A stretch of DNA of 64,000 nucleotides from Zea mays (lineage: Eukaryota; Streptophyta; Magnoliopsida; Poales; Poaceae): positions 9,694,001 through 9,758,000 of the forward strand of contig NC_050104.1 in the NCBI RefSeq assembly GCF_902167145.1, in the 5' to 3' direction. Positions 9,182-18,599 of the stretch are shown here, piece by piece. The notes under the pieces were generated by a model, which was given only the letters and a program-made list of their open reading frames with translations, made no database searches and was not told the origin of the DNA. Each line of letters starts with the position of its first letter. Position 1 is the stretch's first letter. The position numbers were made by a program, and so were the translations under genes.

Positions 9182-12100
9182 ATGGAGAGGACATCCTGGA
9201 TGTATAACTTATCAAGGCTAGATCCATCATACATATCCGAGGTCCATAGGTTTATTGATGTCGCTACGAACCATGCTTGGAGAACAAAGACAAAACACAT
9301 ATATTGTCCATGCATGGACTGCAAAAATGCTGCTGTATTTAATGACACAGAACAAATCATATCTCATCTGGTATGCCGAGGATTTATGAAGGATTACACA
9401 ATTTGGACAAAGCATGGAGAGGGTAGCTCTTCGCCTTATACGACTGGAAACCCTGAGAACATCGACGACAGATTTCAGTTCGTTCACGAGACACACCAAC
9501 CTCTTCCACAGAGCGAACATGTAGTGCAAAATGTTACTGATCATGGTTACGCTGGAGGAAATGAACATGATAGACCTCATGTTCTGCCAAGTGTTATGGA
9601 TGAGGAAGATGCAGAGTTGCTAGAGGCAATGTTGCGTCGTCATACAGATCAATCGATGTTCTTAATGAAAGGTATGGAGTCCCTAAAGAAGGCAGCAGAA
9701 GAGCCTTTGTACGACGAGTCTAAGGGTTGTACCAAAGAGTTCACGACGCTCCGGTCTGTGCTAAAGCTGTTGATGTTAAAAGCTAAATATGGTGTGTCTG
9801 ATGCTGGCTTCGATGCGTTCTTGAGTATTATCGCAGACATGCTTCCAAAGGAGAACAATGTGCCTGCTAACACGTACTATGCAAAGAAACTAATCAGTCC
9901 GCTCACTATGGGTGTGGAGAAGATCCACGCGTGTAGAAATCACTGTATCCTTTATCGAGGTGATGATTATAAAGACTTGGAGAGCTGCCCAAAGTGCGGT
10001 GCAAGTAGGTACAAGACGAATAAAGACTATCGAGAGGACGAAGAGTGTGTTGCATCCGTGTCTAAAGGGAAGAAGCGAAAGAAAGCCCAAAAAAAGACTT
10101 CAAAATCCACGAGCAAAGAAAAAGAAGAAGTAGACTATTATGCGCTCAAAAAGATTCCTGCTTTGGTGATGTGGTACCTCCCCGTCGTCGATCGATTGAG
10201 GTGTTTGTTCGCTAATCCTGAGGATGCCAGACTTATGAGCTGGCATGCTTCTGATGAGCACAAAAACGATGGGAAGCTTCGACATCCAGCCGATGGGAAG
10301 CAGTGGCAAGATTTCAATGACAACCACCGAGACTTTGCCGATGAACCGAGAAATGTTAGGTTCGCACTGAGTACTGATGGAATGAACCCATTTGCTGAGA
10401 GGAGCAGCAAGCATAGCACATGGCCGGTGATCCTCACCATATACAACCTTCCTCCATGGTTGATGCAGAAACGGAAGTACATTTTGCTAACCATCCTTAT
10501 TTCTGGACCTACACAACCTGGAGTTGACATGGATGTATTTTTGGAGCCCTTAATGGAGGATATGAAAATATTGTGGGAAACGGGTGTTCAAATGTTGGAT
10601 GAGTATCGTAAAGGTTCATTCACGCTGAGAGCAATTCTTTTTGTTACGATCAACGATTACCCTGCTCTCTTCACATTATCAGGCCAGTTTAAGGGAAAGG
10701 TTGGTTGCACAGTATGCATTGATGGAACTGCTTACGTATCCCTTGCTGCATCTAGGAAGATAGTTTACATGAGGCACAGACGCTTTTTATTGGAAGGACA
10801 CAGGTACCGCATGCGAAAGATGGATAAGTACTTCGACAATAATGGTGAACTACATTCTACTGCTCCATCGGGTAACAATAGAGGTCATAGAGTTTTTGAA
10901 ATAGTCAGGAATATCAAGTTTGTTTTCGGGAAGAAGACAAAAGACGGAAAAACAAGGAAGGATGTCAAACCAGCTTCGGGGGCTATATTCAAGAAGAAGT
11001 CTATTTTCTTCGAGTACTTACCTTACTGGAAAGAGTTAGATGTGCGGCATGCGATCGATGGTATGCACGTTCAGAAGAACGTGTTTGAAAGCATAATGGG
11101 CACCTTGCTAGACATAAAGGGCAAAACAAAAGAAGGGCTCAATTCACGCATGGACTTGGTAGATTTAGGCATAAAAAAGGAACTACATCCCGTTCTTCAA
11201 GAAAATGGGAAGTACCATCTCCCAGCAGCAAGCTACAATCTCAATGTAGATGAGAAACATGCGATGTGTGTTTGGCTCAAGAATTTGAAAGTCCCATCCG
11301 GATTCTGCTCTAGCATACGGAGTATTGTGTCAATGAAAGACCTGACAATCACCAACTACAACTCACATGATTGCCATGTCATGCTGACTACATTCCTACC
11401 TATTGCCATCAGGGCTATAAATCCTTTGTTTTTAAAGATGGCAATCACACGGTTGTGCTACTTTTTCAACAGGATTTCACAAAAGGTAATTGGCCGTGAT
11501 GAGTTGGCATCTCTTCAGGAATTCGCAGTGGAGACAATATCACAGTTTGAGATGTGTTTCCCTCCATCGTTCTTTGATATTATGGTACACCTTGTGGTGC
11601 ACTTGGTGCCACAAATAGAGGCATTGGGTCCTATGTACTTGCATGAAATGTGGACGTATGAACGTTTCATGTCAATACTGAATGGCTATGTATCAACCCG
11701 TGCTCGTCCCGAGGCATCCATGATAGAGGGGTACTGTACCGAAGAGGCCATTGAGTCCGGAGCTCCATTCTGCAATAGTATCCTAAAAGACCAGGTTGCA
11801 ATAGGTCTGCCTCCGTCACGACACGAGGGTAGACTGTATGGAAGCGGGAGGATGGGACGGAAATCTTTCATCCCACCGGATTACGATATAGTACTTGAGG
11901 CACATCAGAGCATCCTACATCAGCTAACAATAATGGAGCCATTTATCCAACAACACATCAATGAGCTTCGCGAGCAAAATCCTAGGCATACGGATGATTG
12001 GGTAATGAAGCAACATAAGCAGCGGTTCAACACATGGCTAATGGTGAAGGACATTCCACGTGGAGAAACAATAGAAGAACAAACCATCAAGGGCTTGGCA

Positions 12101-12688
12101 TCTGGACCATCACGCCAGGTCACAACATGGCAAACCTATGACATTAGTGGATTCACATTTTGTACCAAGTCCAAGGACAAAAAGAGCATGTCACAAAACA
12201 GTGGTGTTCGATGCGAAGCCATAGATGATGAAACTGGTGAGATTATTACATATTTTGGCTTTATTGAGGACATATGGGAACTAGACTATGGTACATTTCA
12301 GATCTCGGTTTTCCGATGTCAATGGGTTGAAGACAAACATGTCACGGTAGACAACTATGGGGTCAGAGTTCTTGATCTAAGTAAGGTAGGTTACAAAGAT
12401 GACCCATGGATCCTTGCTAATCGTGCTGCACAGGTCTTCTATGCTGAACATATCATTTCTAACAATGAGAAGAAAAGCACCGACAAACCGAAGCATGTAG
12501 TTTTTCCTGGAAAACAACAAGCTATAGGAGTTGATGGTGTATCTGATTTAGAGGATTTTAACCAGTTCAATGACATGTCTCTTTTCATAGACCATCCAAC
12601 CAAGATAAGGAACGTTGAGCGAAGCATCCCACGCAATTCGATGCCCTGGGTACGCCACGATGGACAAGGCAGAACAATAGCTCCCTAG
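9182..12688 (+). CDS. TNP2-type CACTA transposase of the inner element
   Basis: A single uninterrupted exon of 1168 residues. The ATG at 9182 (MERTSWMYNL) was chosen because it lies just after a TTTTTACAG acceptor and matches the family start; upstream in-frame codons are non-ATG. Residues about 4-78 form the transposase-associated domain with YCPCMDCKN. A Cys-rich motif (SCPKCG) lies near 278. The Transposase_21 core spans roughly 330-640, with the acidic motifs STDGMNPF (about 396) and IDGMHVQKNV (about 625) that carry candidate catalytic aspartates. DUF4218-like sequence follows at about 700-850 and a DUF4216-like C-terminal part at about 1040-1100. The family binds the CACTA termini and catalyses cut-and-paste transposition in the nucleus. 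No frameshift or stop was seen, so it may be functional. A decayed relative lies at 54811-56948. Confidence 0.93.
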   Translation: MERTSWMYNLSRLDPSYISEVHRFIDVATNHAWRTKTKHIYCPCMDCKNAAVFNDTEQIISHLVCRGFMKDYTIWTKHGEGSSSPYTTGNPENIDDRFQFVHETHQPLPQSEHVVQNVTDHGYAGGNEHDRPHVLPSVMDEEDAELLEAMLRRHTDQSMFLMKGMESLKKAAEEPLYDESKGCTKEFTTLRSVLKLLMLKAKYGVSDAGFDAFLSIIADMLPKENNVPANTYYAKKLISPLTMGVEKIHACRNHCILYRGDDYKDLESCPKCGASRYKTNKDYREDEECVASVSKGKKRKKAQKKTSKSTSKEKEEVDYYALKKIPALVMWYLPVVDRLRCLFANPEDARLMSWHASDEHKNDGKLRHPADGKQWQDFNDNHRDFADEPRNVRFALSTDGMNPFAERSSKHSTWPVILTIYNLPPWLMQKRKYILLTILISGPTQPGVDMDVFLEPLMEDMKILWETGVQMLDEYRKGSFTLRAILFVTINDYPALFTLSGQFKGKVGCTVCIDGTAYVSLAASRKIVYMRHRRFLLEGHRYRMRKMDKYFDNNGELHSTAPSGNNRGHRVFEIVRNIKFVFGKKTKDGKTRKDVKPASGAIFKKKSIFFEYLPYWKELDVRHAIDGMHVQKNVFESIMGTLLDIKGKTKEGLNSRMDLVDLGIKKELHPVLQENGKYHLPAASYNLNVDEKHAMCVWLKNLKVPSGFCSSIRSIVSMKDLTITNYNSHDCHVMLTTFLPIAIRAINPLFLKMAITRLCYFFNRISQKVIGRDELASLQEFAVETISQFEMCFPPSFFDIMVHLVVHLVPQIEALGPMYLHEMWTYERFMSILNGYVSTRARPEASMIEGYCTEEAIESGAPFCNSILKDQVAIGLPPSRHEGRLYGSGRMGRKSFIPPDYDIVLEAHQSILHQLTIMEPFIQQHINELREQNPRHTDDWVMKQHKQRFNTWLMVKDIPRGETIEEQTIKGLASGPSRQVTTWQTYDISGFTFCTKSKDKKSMSQNSGVRCEAIDDETGEIITYFGFIEDIWELDYGTFQISVFRCQWVEDKHVTVDNYGVRVLDLSKVGYKDDPWILANRAAQVFYAEHIISNNEKKSTDKPKHVVFPGKQQAIGVDGVSDLEDFNQFNDMSLFIDHPTKIRNVERSIPRNSMPWVRHDGQGRTIAP

Positions 12689-12782
12689 ATTATATAGTTG
12701 TCATGTAATTGATTATTGTTAGGACATGTCATGTAATTGATTATTGTTAGCGACAAACCGAAGCATGTAATTTTACACGACT
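12689..12782 (+). other. 3' flank of inner transposase
   Basis: A short AT-rich region containing a tandem 24-27 bp duplication of GTCATGTAATTGATTATTGTTAG. The sequence GCATGTAATTTTACACGACT here also occurs at 8858, in the leader, just before a GA-rich tract in both places. It probably includes the 3' untranslated region; no clear AATAAA signal was seen. Confidence 0.4.
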
Positions 12783-13346
12783 ATATAAAGAGGAGGGAGA
12801 GGATAGAGAGAGAGAGGATAGAGAGGAGAGAGAGAGGAGAGAGAGAGGAGAGAGAGAGGATAGAGAGAGAGAGGATAGAGAGAGAGAGGATAGAGAGAGA
12901 GGAGCTAGGGAGAGGAGAGAGAGGAGAGAGAGAGGGAGAGGGGAGAGAGAGGGAAGAGAGGAGGGAGAGGGAAGAGAGAGGAGAGAGAGGATAGAGAGAG
13001 AGAGGATAGAGAGGAGAGAGAGAGGAGAGAGAGAGGAGAGAGAGAGGATAGAGAGAGAGAGGAGCTAGAGAGAGGAGCTAGAGAGAGGAGCTAGAGAGAG
13101 GATAGAGAGAGAGAGGATAGAGAGAGGATAGAGAGAGAGAGGAGAGAGAGGAGAGAGAGAGGATAGAGAGAGGATAGAGGAGAGAGAGGAGCTAGGGAGA
13201 GGAGAGAGAGGAGAGAGAGGAGAGAGAGGATAGAGAGAGAGGAGCTAGGGAGAGGAGAGAGAGGAGAGAGAGAGGGAGAGGGGAGAGAGAGGGAAGAGAG
13301 AGGAGGGAGAGGGAAGAGAGAGGAGAGAGAGGGGGAGAGAGAGAAG
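12783..13346 (+). repeat. Purine-only GA minisatellite I
   Basis: More than 500 bp made almost wholly of purines on the plus strand, built from short variants of GAGAGAGAGGATAGAGA, GGAGCTAGAGA and GGGAGAGAGAGGGAA. Long purine:pyrimidine mirror tracts can form triplex DNA. The open frames across it are low-complexity Arg/Glu translations and are not genes. Confidence 0.9.
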
Positions 13347-13465
13347 TAATATATAAATATATATATTATGTATACTAAATATATATATTTATATATTTAA
13401 TATGTACAAAAATTTATATACTTAATGTATGAATATACAATAAAAATAATATACTAAAAACATTT

Positions 13466-13628
13466 CTACTGGCGGTTGACAATGAAAACCGCCAGTAGAA
13501 ATCATTTCTACTGGCGGTTGACAATGAAAACCGCCAGTAGAAATCATTTCTACTGGCGGTTCTCTATGACAACCGCCAGTAGAAATGATTTCTACTGGCG
13601 GTTTTCATTGTCAACCGCCAGTAGAAAT
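13466..13628. repeat. Internal block of terminal-type palindromes in inner CACTA
   Basis: Four closely spaced inverted pairs of TTTCTACTGGCGGTT and AACCGCCAGTAGAAA with 8-9 bp spacers (GACAATGAA, CTCTATGAC, TTCATTGTC). The core ACTGGCGGTT is the same as in the element's ends (7703-8036 and 28317-28589), but the flanking bases differ (TCTACT rather than TCCACT or TTCACT). The block is about 5.8 kb from the left end, so it is not a terminus. Confidence 0.88.
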
Positions 13629-13634
13629 ATCTAC

Positions 13635-13643
13635 TATATAAAG
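13635..13643 (+). promoter_or_regulatory. Candidate internal promoter (TATA) for the second inner-CACTA gene
   Basis: TATATAAAG lies 7 bp after the internal palindrome block and is followed by GC-rich leader-like sequence. A strong splice donor (GTAG followed by GTGAGTTC, cut after 13796) lies about 150 bp downstream. The arrangement mirrors the left end, where the same palindromes precede TATAAATA. It could drive the TNPA-like/Ulp1 gene whose first coding exon starts at 24441. Confidence 0.55.
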
Positions 13644-13956
13644 GAGCGCGCGCGGGGCCGAAAATTTCGCTAAGTCTTTTGGCGCCCTGTCTTTTACACT
13701 CCCGCCGTCAGGCTGCCGAATTTTCGCCCCGGCGATCTTCCTCCGTGCGCCGCCGTCGTCCACGCCGTCGTCCACGCCGTCGTCCCCGCGCCGTAGGTGA
13801 GTTCTTCTCTCTCTCTCTCTCCCTTTCTTCGTTCGCTCGGGCTCGGTCTAGGAGTGAGAGGGAGAGAGGAGGGCGCGCGCCGCCGCCGCCGCCGCGCGCA
13901 CGGGCGCACGCCGCCGCCGCGCGCACGCGGGCGCCGCCGCCGTCTCTGCATAGAGT

Positions 13957-14383
13957 GAGAGAGAGGAGGGGCGCGCCGCCGCCGCCGAGAGGGAGGAAGA
14001 GAGAGGAAGCAGAGGGAGAGGGAAGAGAGAGGAGGGAGAGGGAGAGAGATAGAGGGAGGGAGAGGAGGGTGAGAGAGAGAGAGGAGGGAGAGGAGAGAGA
14101 TAGAGAGAGGGAGAGAGATAGAGGGAGAGGAGAGAGATAGAGGGAGGGAGAGGAGGGTGAGAGAGAGAGGAGGGAGAGGAGAGAGATAGAGAGAGGGAGA
14201 GAGATAGAGGGAGGGAGAGGAGGGTGAGAGAGAGAGAGGAGGGAGAGGAGAGAGATAGAGAGAGGGAGAGAGATAGAGGGAGAGGAGATAGATAGAGGGA
14301 GGGAGAGGAGGGTGAGAGAGAGAGAGAGGAGGGAGAGGAGAGAGATAGTTAGAGGAGGGAGAGGAGAGAGAGGAGGGAGACAT
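13957..14383 (+). repeat. Purine-rich GA minisatellite II
   Basis: Higher-order tandem units of roughly 60-80 bp built from GGGAGAGGAGGGTGAGAGAGAGAG and AGAGATAGAGGGAGGGAGAGG. It is preceded by a GCC-rich segment (13860-13985). The minus-strand frame reads as Ser/Leu/Pro low complexity and is not a gene. Confidence 0.88.
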
Positions 14384-14540
14384 ATGTGTGTTCATATGTG
14401 TTCAATATATATATGTGTTCATATGTGTTCAAATGTATGTGTTCAATATATATGTGTGTTCATATGTGTCAAAATGTATGTGTTCAATATATATATGTGT
14501 GTTCATATGTGTTCAAATGTATGTTCAATATATACATTGT
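14384..14540 (+). repeat. Minisatellite of TGTGTTCA/ATATAT units
   Basis: About four imperfect copies of a 40-45 bp unit containing GTGTTCATATGTGTTCAAATGTATGTGTTCAATATATA. Low-complexity frames only. Confidence 0.8.
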
Positions 14541-14611
14541 AATTTTATCCGTCACAACTCGATAATATACATATCCGATCCGATCCGAATTCGATCTGAA
14601 CTCGATAATTT

Positions 14612-14800
14612 CCGTACGACTCTCCCTCTCTCCCTCTCTATACGTCCTATGCGACTCTCCCTCTCTCCCTCTCCTCGTCCTATACGACTCTCCCTCTCTC
14701 CTTCTCTATACGTAACTCGATAATATCCATACGATTCTCCCTCTCTCCCTCTTTATACGTCCTATGCGACTCTCTCCCCGTCCTACACGATACTATACGA
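14612..14800 (+). repeat. Minisatellite of CTCCCTCTCTCC units
   Basis: Four to five imperfect copies of a roughly 40-bp unit including TACGACTCTCCCTCTCTCC and TATACGTCC, followed by decayed copies with CTATACGATACTATA. No coding content. Confidence 0.75.
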
Positions 14801-14820
14801 CTATACGATACTATATGGTT

Positions 14821-15045
14821 ACGGTTTAGGGTTAGGGTTAAGGGTTAGTGTTTAGGGTTAGGGTTAGGGTTAGGGTTAAGGGTTCGGGTTTTGGGTTAAG
14901 GGTTAGGGTTAGGGTTAGGGTTAGGGTTAAGGGTTCGGGTTTTGGGTTAAGGGTTCGGGTTTTGGGTTAGGGTTAGGGTTAGGGTTCGGGTTTTGGGTTA
15001 AGGGTTCGGGTTTTGGGTTAGGGTTAGGGTTAGGGTTAAGGGTTA
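14821..15045 (+). repeat. Telomere-like repeat tract, left part
   Basis: About 225 bp of GGGTTA-based repeats with variants GGGTTTA, GGGTTAA, GGGTTCGGGTTTT. The commonest unit is the six-base GGGTTA, not the seven-base TTTAGGG of most plant telomeres. The tract is split by the retrotransposon at 15046 and resumes at 23941, with GGTTA as the target duplication. Confidence 0.9.
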
Positions 15046-16675
15046 TGAAAGGGAAATAGGCTTTAAACCTTTTCCTAAATGATTTTGGTGATTGAATGTC
15101 CAACACAAACAATTGGACTAATTAGTTTGCTCTAGATTATATGTTCTACAGGTGCCAAAGATTCAACATAAAGCCAATAAAAAGACCATGTTTTGGATTC
15201 AATAAAGGAGCAAAGGGGCAACCGAGGGCACCCCTGGTCTGGCGCACCGGACTGTCCGGTGTGCCACCGGACAGTGAACAGTACCTGTCCGGTGCACCAG
15301 GGGACTCAGACTCAAACTCTTCGCCCTCGGGAATTCTCGGAAGCCGGCGCACTATAATTCACCGGACTGTCCGGTGTGCACCGGACATGTCCGGTGCTCC
15401 AAGGAAGCGCGGTCTCCAGAACTCGCCAGCCTCGGGTTCGCGCGGCAGCCGCTCCGCTAAAATTCACCGGACTGTCCGGTGTGCACCGGACTGTCCGGTG
15501 TGCCAGCGGAGCAACGGTCATCTTCGCGCCAACGGTCGACTCTGACAGTAAACAGTGCAGAACAGTACACGCGGCAGAAGTCAGAGCAGAGGATCAGAGA
15601 GGCACCGGACTGTCCGGTGTGCACCGGACTGTCCGGTGCCACATGAGGACAAAGCCTCCAACGGTCGACCAGCTCCAATCTCAACGGATAGGATGACGTG
15701 GCTGGCACACCGGACATGTCCGGTGTGCACCGGACTGTCCGGTGCGCCCATCGCCAGCAGCTTCTCCAACGACTACAAAATTGGATGGTGGCTATAAATA
15801 CCACCCCAACCGGCCACTTCAAGGTGTGGGAGTCCAAGCAACATTCCAAGTCATCTAGTTGACATACTCAAGCCCTCCCAACCACCTATATTCATTGATC
15901 CATCCTATACACAAGATTTAGTCCACTACAACCAACACAAGTGCCACAAAAGAGAGAGTAAGCAATTGAGAGCTACTCAATTGAGTTTAGCCCTAGCGCC
16001 TTGTGAGATTCATTGAGAGATAGTGTGTTCTACATCTTTGTGTTCATTTGCGCGTGGAGTTTTTTGACTCCCATTCGAACTTCCTCCAAAGTGTTGGAGG
16101 CTTGTAAAAGCTAGCAAGAGACACCAAAGATTGTGGTGGTCCTTGTGGGATCGAGAGTGATCCTTGAGAAGAAGAAGAGCTCGCCGATCCTTGTGTGATC
16201 GGGAGAGAGGGAAAGGGTTGAAAAAGACCCGTCCTTAAGTGGACTCCTCAACGGGGACTAGGCCTTCGAGGGCCGAACCTCGGTAAAACAAATCACCCGT
16301 GTTCATTGTGCTTTTGCTTGTGATTTGTTTGCTTTCCCTTACTCTAAGTTCTCTTGCACTATTCTTTGCTCATATCATTTGGTGTTGCTTCAAGTTAAAA
16401 TCTCATTTAAGTGAAGCAACACTCCACAAGAAAAGAACTTGAGTTAGTGCTCTTTTTCATCTAAGCTTTCTTGCTTTGTTATCATAGAATTATTAGTTGT
16501 ATTGATTTATCACTTCCGCATTATTTGAAAGCTATACTCTTTACTAGCAAGAACTTAATTGTTATACTCCGATAATTGTTCATCTTGTTCTAACCACTAA
16601 TCAAAGGATCTAGTTGGGGGATAAAGTTTTAATTTTCAGGTTTCGCCTATCCACCCCCCCTCTAGGCGACTTTCA
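15046..16675 (+). repeat. 5' LTR with clustered CACCGGACTGTCCGGTG palindromes
   Basis: This LTR carries nine copies of the 17-18 bp palindrome CACCGGACTGTCCGGTG or CACCGGACATGTCCGGTG between 15245 and 15744 (for example 15360-15376, 15379-15396, 15484-15500, 15708-15725, 15728-15744), all upstream of its TATA box. Frames through it are shared word for word with the other LTR and are not genes. Confidence 0.93.
15793..15800 (+). promoter_or_regulatory. TATA box of the 5' LTR
   Basis: TATAAATA lies about 50 bp after the last CCGGAC palindrome and 875 bp before the LTR end. The identical box occurs in the 3' LTR at 23058-23065. It is likely the retrotransposon promoter. Confidence 0.65.
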
Positions 16676-16677
16676 AT

Positions 16678-16689
16678 TGGTATCAGAGC
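16678..16689 (+). other. Primer-binding site, initiator tRNA-Met type
   Basis: TGGTATCAGAGC begins two bases after the 5' LTR and is complementary to the 3' end of plant initiator methionine tRNA, the usual primer of copia and many gypsy elements. Confidence 0.9.
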
Positions 16690-16724
16690 TAGGCACTTCA
16701 TCTTGAGTCTAACAACTCGAAGTG

Positions 16725-18599
16725 ATGGCTCGTAGAAGATCCCAAAAGAACAAGAAGACCCAGGAGAACCCAACTCGGAAGGAGGTAACTCTTGAGATTT
16801 TATTTGATGATTGTTCTAACTATGATTCATGGTCATCTAGTGTGATAAATGCTTTTAGAACCATAGATCCTCGATTAGAACAAATTATAGACAAGAGTAT
16901 TTTTCCCTCTAATTTCAATGGAAAAATTAATTCCGAGGAGGATCAAAGATGTTATCGCTTAAACTATCTAGCTTTTGACATCTTGACTAATTCTCTTAGC
17001 AAAGAAGATTATCATGCCTTCATATCAAACTATGATGAATCCGTCCATGATGCGCATGATATTTGGACTAGAATTAGAAGCAAATTTGATGAGTCCAAAC
17101 ATGATAGTTCATTTTGTGTCTCTACTTCCTTTGGTATTTGTGATACTAACCCTTGCAAGGAAGAAGAAGAGAATGAACGATGGAGACCAAACGATGAATC
17201 CACCTCTCCAAAAGGTTTGTCTTCCCATTTCGATTCCCACATGTGTTGTGTGGCTAATGAAAATGATAGCGGAAGCACAAATGAGGATGAGGAGGAAGAA
17301 AGAAGCTTTGTGCATCTCTACGCTCGCCTAAGCCAAGAAGATAAGGCGGTCATGCTCAAACTTCTAGAAAGAGCGAGAGAACAAAGCGAAGCTCGACAAA
17401 GGCTAGAAGATATTCTCTCCATAAAGATGCAACACTTTGACGAGTTGACTAAAGAACATGAGGAGCTAAAGTGCTCTCATGATGATTTGGTCCAAAGGTA
17501 TGAAACTATTTCAATTGAGCAAGATAACGCTTCACATTGTATAGCTCAATTAGTAAATAGGAATACCTTGCTCAAGGACCAAGTAGAAAAGCTAAAAGTT
17601 GAAAATCTAGCTTTTCAAGATAAATATGATATGCTTTTATGTTCTCATGAAAATCTTATGGATAATCATATCATATTAAACATTGCTCATGAGGTTGTGA
17701 TAGAGAACTTAAAATCCCAACAACCTCACTCGTGCACATGTATTCAAATTAATACTATATTACCATGTGCTAATGCTTGTTGTTTGTCAACAAGCAAATC
17801 TTCCTTTGAGCTAGAATTTGCAGGAACAAATGATGATTCATATCAAAAGCTCAAAGAAGAAAATGAGAGGCTAAAGATGAGCTTGACACAACTAAAAGGG
17901 AAATGCATTGCCCAACCTTCTCAAGATAACCGTGATCACATGGTGAAGAAGCTTGAGACGGGAACAACCGTGGCATGTACTACATCCCTTGAAGAAAATG
18001 TCAAGGATTTGAGGATTGCCAAGAGGAAGAAACAAAAGATGAAATTCAACACCTCCTCCAAAAGCCTCAACCACGCCTCCACAAAAGGTAACATCCAAGG
18101 TAATGATCAAGCCACACTTCACATTAAGAGGTGTAGTGAATGCTTTAAAGAGGGGCACTTGATTAGGTCATGTCCCTACATTAAAAATGGCTTGATTATT
18201 AACAAGGATGATAGACTTTGTTTTAAATGCTCCAAGAAGGGACACTTGCTTAGATCTTGTCCCCATTTAAAACAAAAAGGCATAGGGTTAGAAAAGAAAA
18301 TTCTTACTAACCATGTAGCAAGCAATAAACAAAGAAAGAGGAAATCTTCAAAATTTGGAAAACGCCTATGCTACACATGCCGAAAGAAGGGACATCAATG
18401 CAAAGATTGTCCCATTGGTAAAAATCTCACTCCTAACTTGTCATTTGATTCATATATGACTAGGCAACCCAAGATTGCAACTTGTGCTAGAAAGGTAACA
18501 AGTTTACCAAGCGCTAGCACAAAGGACACTTGGGTTCCTAGATCTTTGTTTACTAACCTTAACGGACCCATCAAGCGATGGGTACCAAAATGTGCTTGA
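16725..18599 (+). CDS. Gag-like nucleocapsid protein with three CCHC zinc knuckles
   Basis: An open frame of 624 residues from the ATG at 16725, 35 bp after the primer-binding site. The N-terminal third looks like the gag/UBN2-type capsid region (EILFDDCSNYDSWSSSVINA), the middle is a long coiled-coil-like stretch rich in Glu, Lys and Leu (about 200-330), and the C-terminal part has three CX2CX4HX4C knuckles: CSECFKEGHLIRSC (about 470), CFKCSKKGHLLRSC (about 500) and CYTCRKKGHQCKDC (about 548). It would package element RNA. No protease or polymerase follows in any frame. The near-identity of the LTRs fits the intact frame. Confidence 0.85.
   Translation: MARRRSQKNKKTQENPTRKEVTLEILFDDCSNYDSWSSSVINAFRTIDPRLEQIIDKSIFPSNFNGKINSEEDQRCYRLNYLAFDILTNSLSKEDYHAFISNYDESVHDAHDIWTRIRSKFDESKHDSSFCVSTSFGICDTNPCKEEEENERWRPNDESTSPKGLSSHFDSHMCCVANENDSGSTNEDEEEERSFVHLYARLSQEDKAVMLKLLERAREQSEARQRLEDILSIKMQHFDELTKEHEELKCSHDDLVQRYETISIEQDNASHCIAQLVNRNTLLKDQVEKLKVENLAFQDKYDMLLCSHENLMDNHIILNIAHEVVIENLKSQQPHSCTCIQINTILPCANACCLSTSKSSFELEFAGTNDDSYQKLKEENERLKMSLTQLKGKCIAQPSQDNRDHMVKKLETGTTVACTTSLEENVKDLRIAKRKKQKMKFNTSSKSLNHASTKGNIQGNDQATLHIKRCSECFKEGHLIRSCPYIKNGLIINKDDRLCFKCSKKGHLLRSCPHLKQKGIGLEKKILTNHVASNKQRKRKSSKFGKRLCYTCRKKGHQCKDCPIGKNLTPNLSFDSYMTRQPKIATCARKVTSLPSASTKDTWVPRSLFTNLNGPIKRWVPKCA

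Noticed and set aside
13466..13628. CRISPR-like array or a third nested CACTA end
   Set aside because: The repeats are inverted pairs of a terminal motif in a plant genome, with no CACTA terminus or target duplication at either side; no cas genes.
12737..14395. Open frames rich in Arg/Glu or Ser/Leu/Pro
   Set aside because: Low-complexity translations of purine or pyrimidine repeats.
15141..15849. Several open frames with repeated HRTVRCAPD or GLSGVHRT peptides
   Set aside because: They are translations of the CCGGAC palindromes in LTR sequence and recur identically at 22406-23114; no independent coding evidence.
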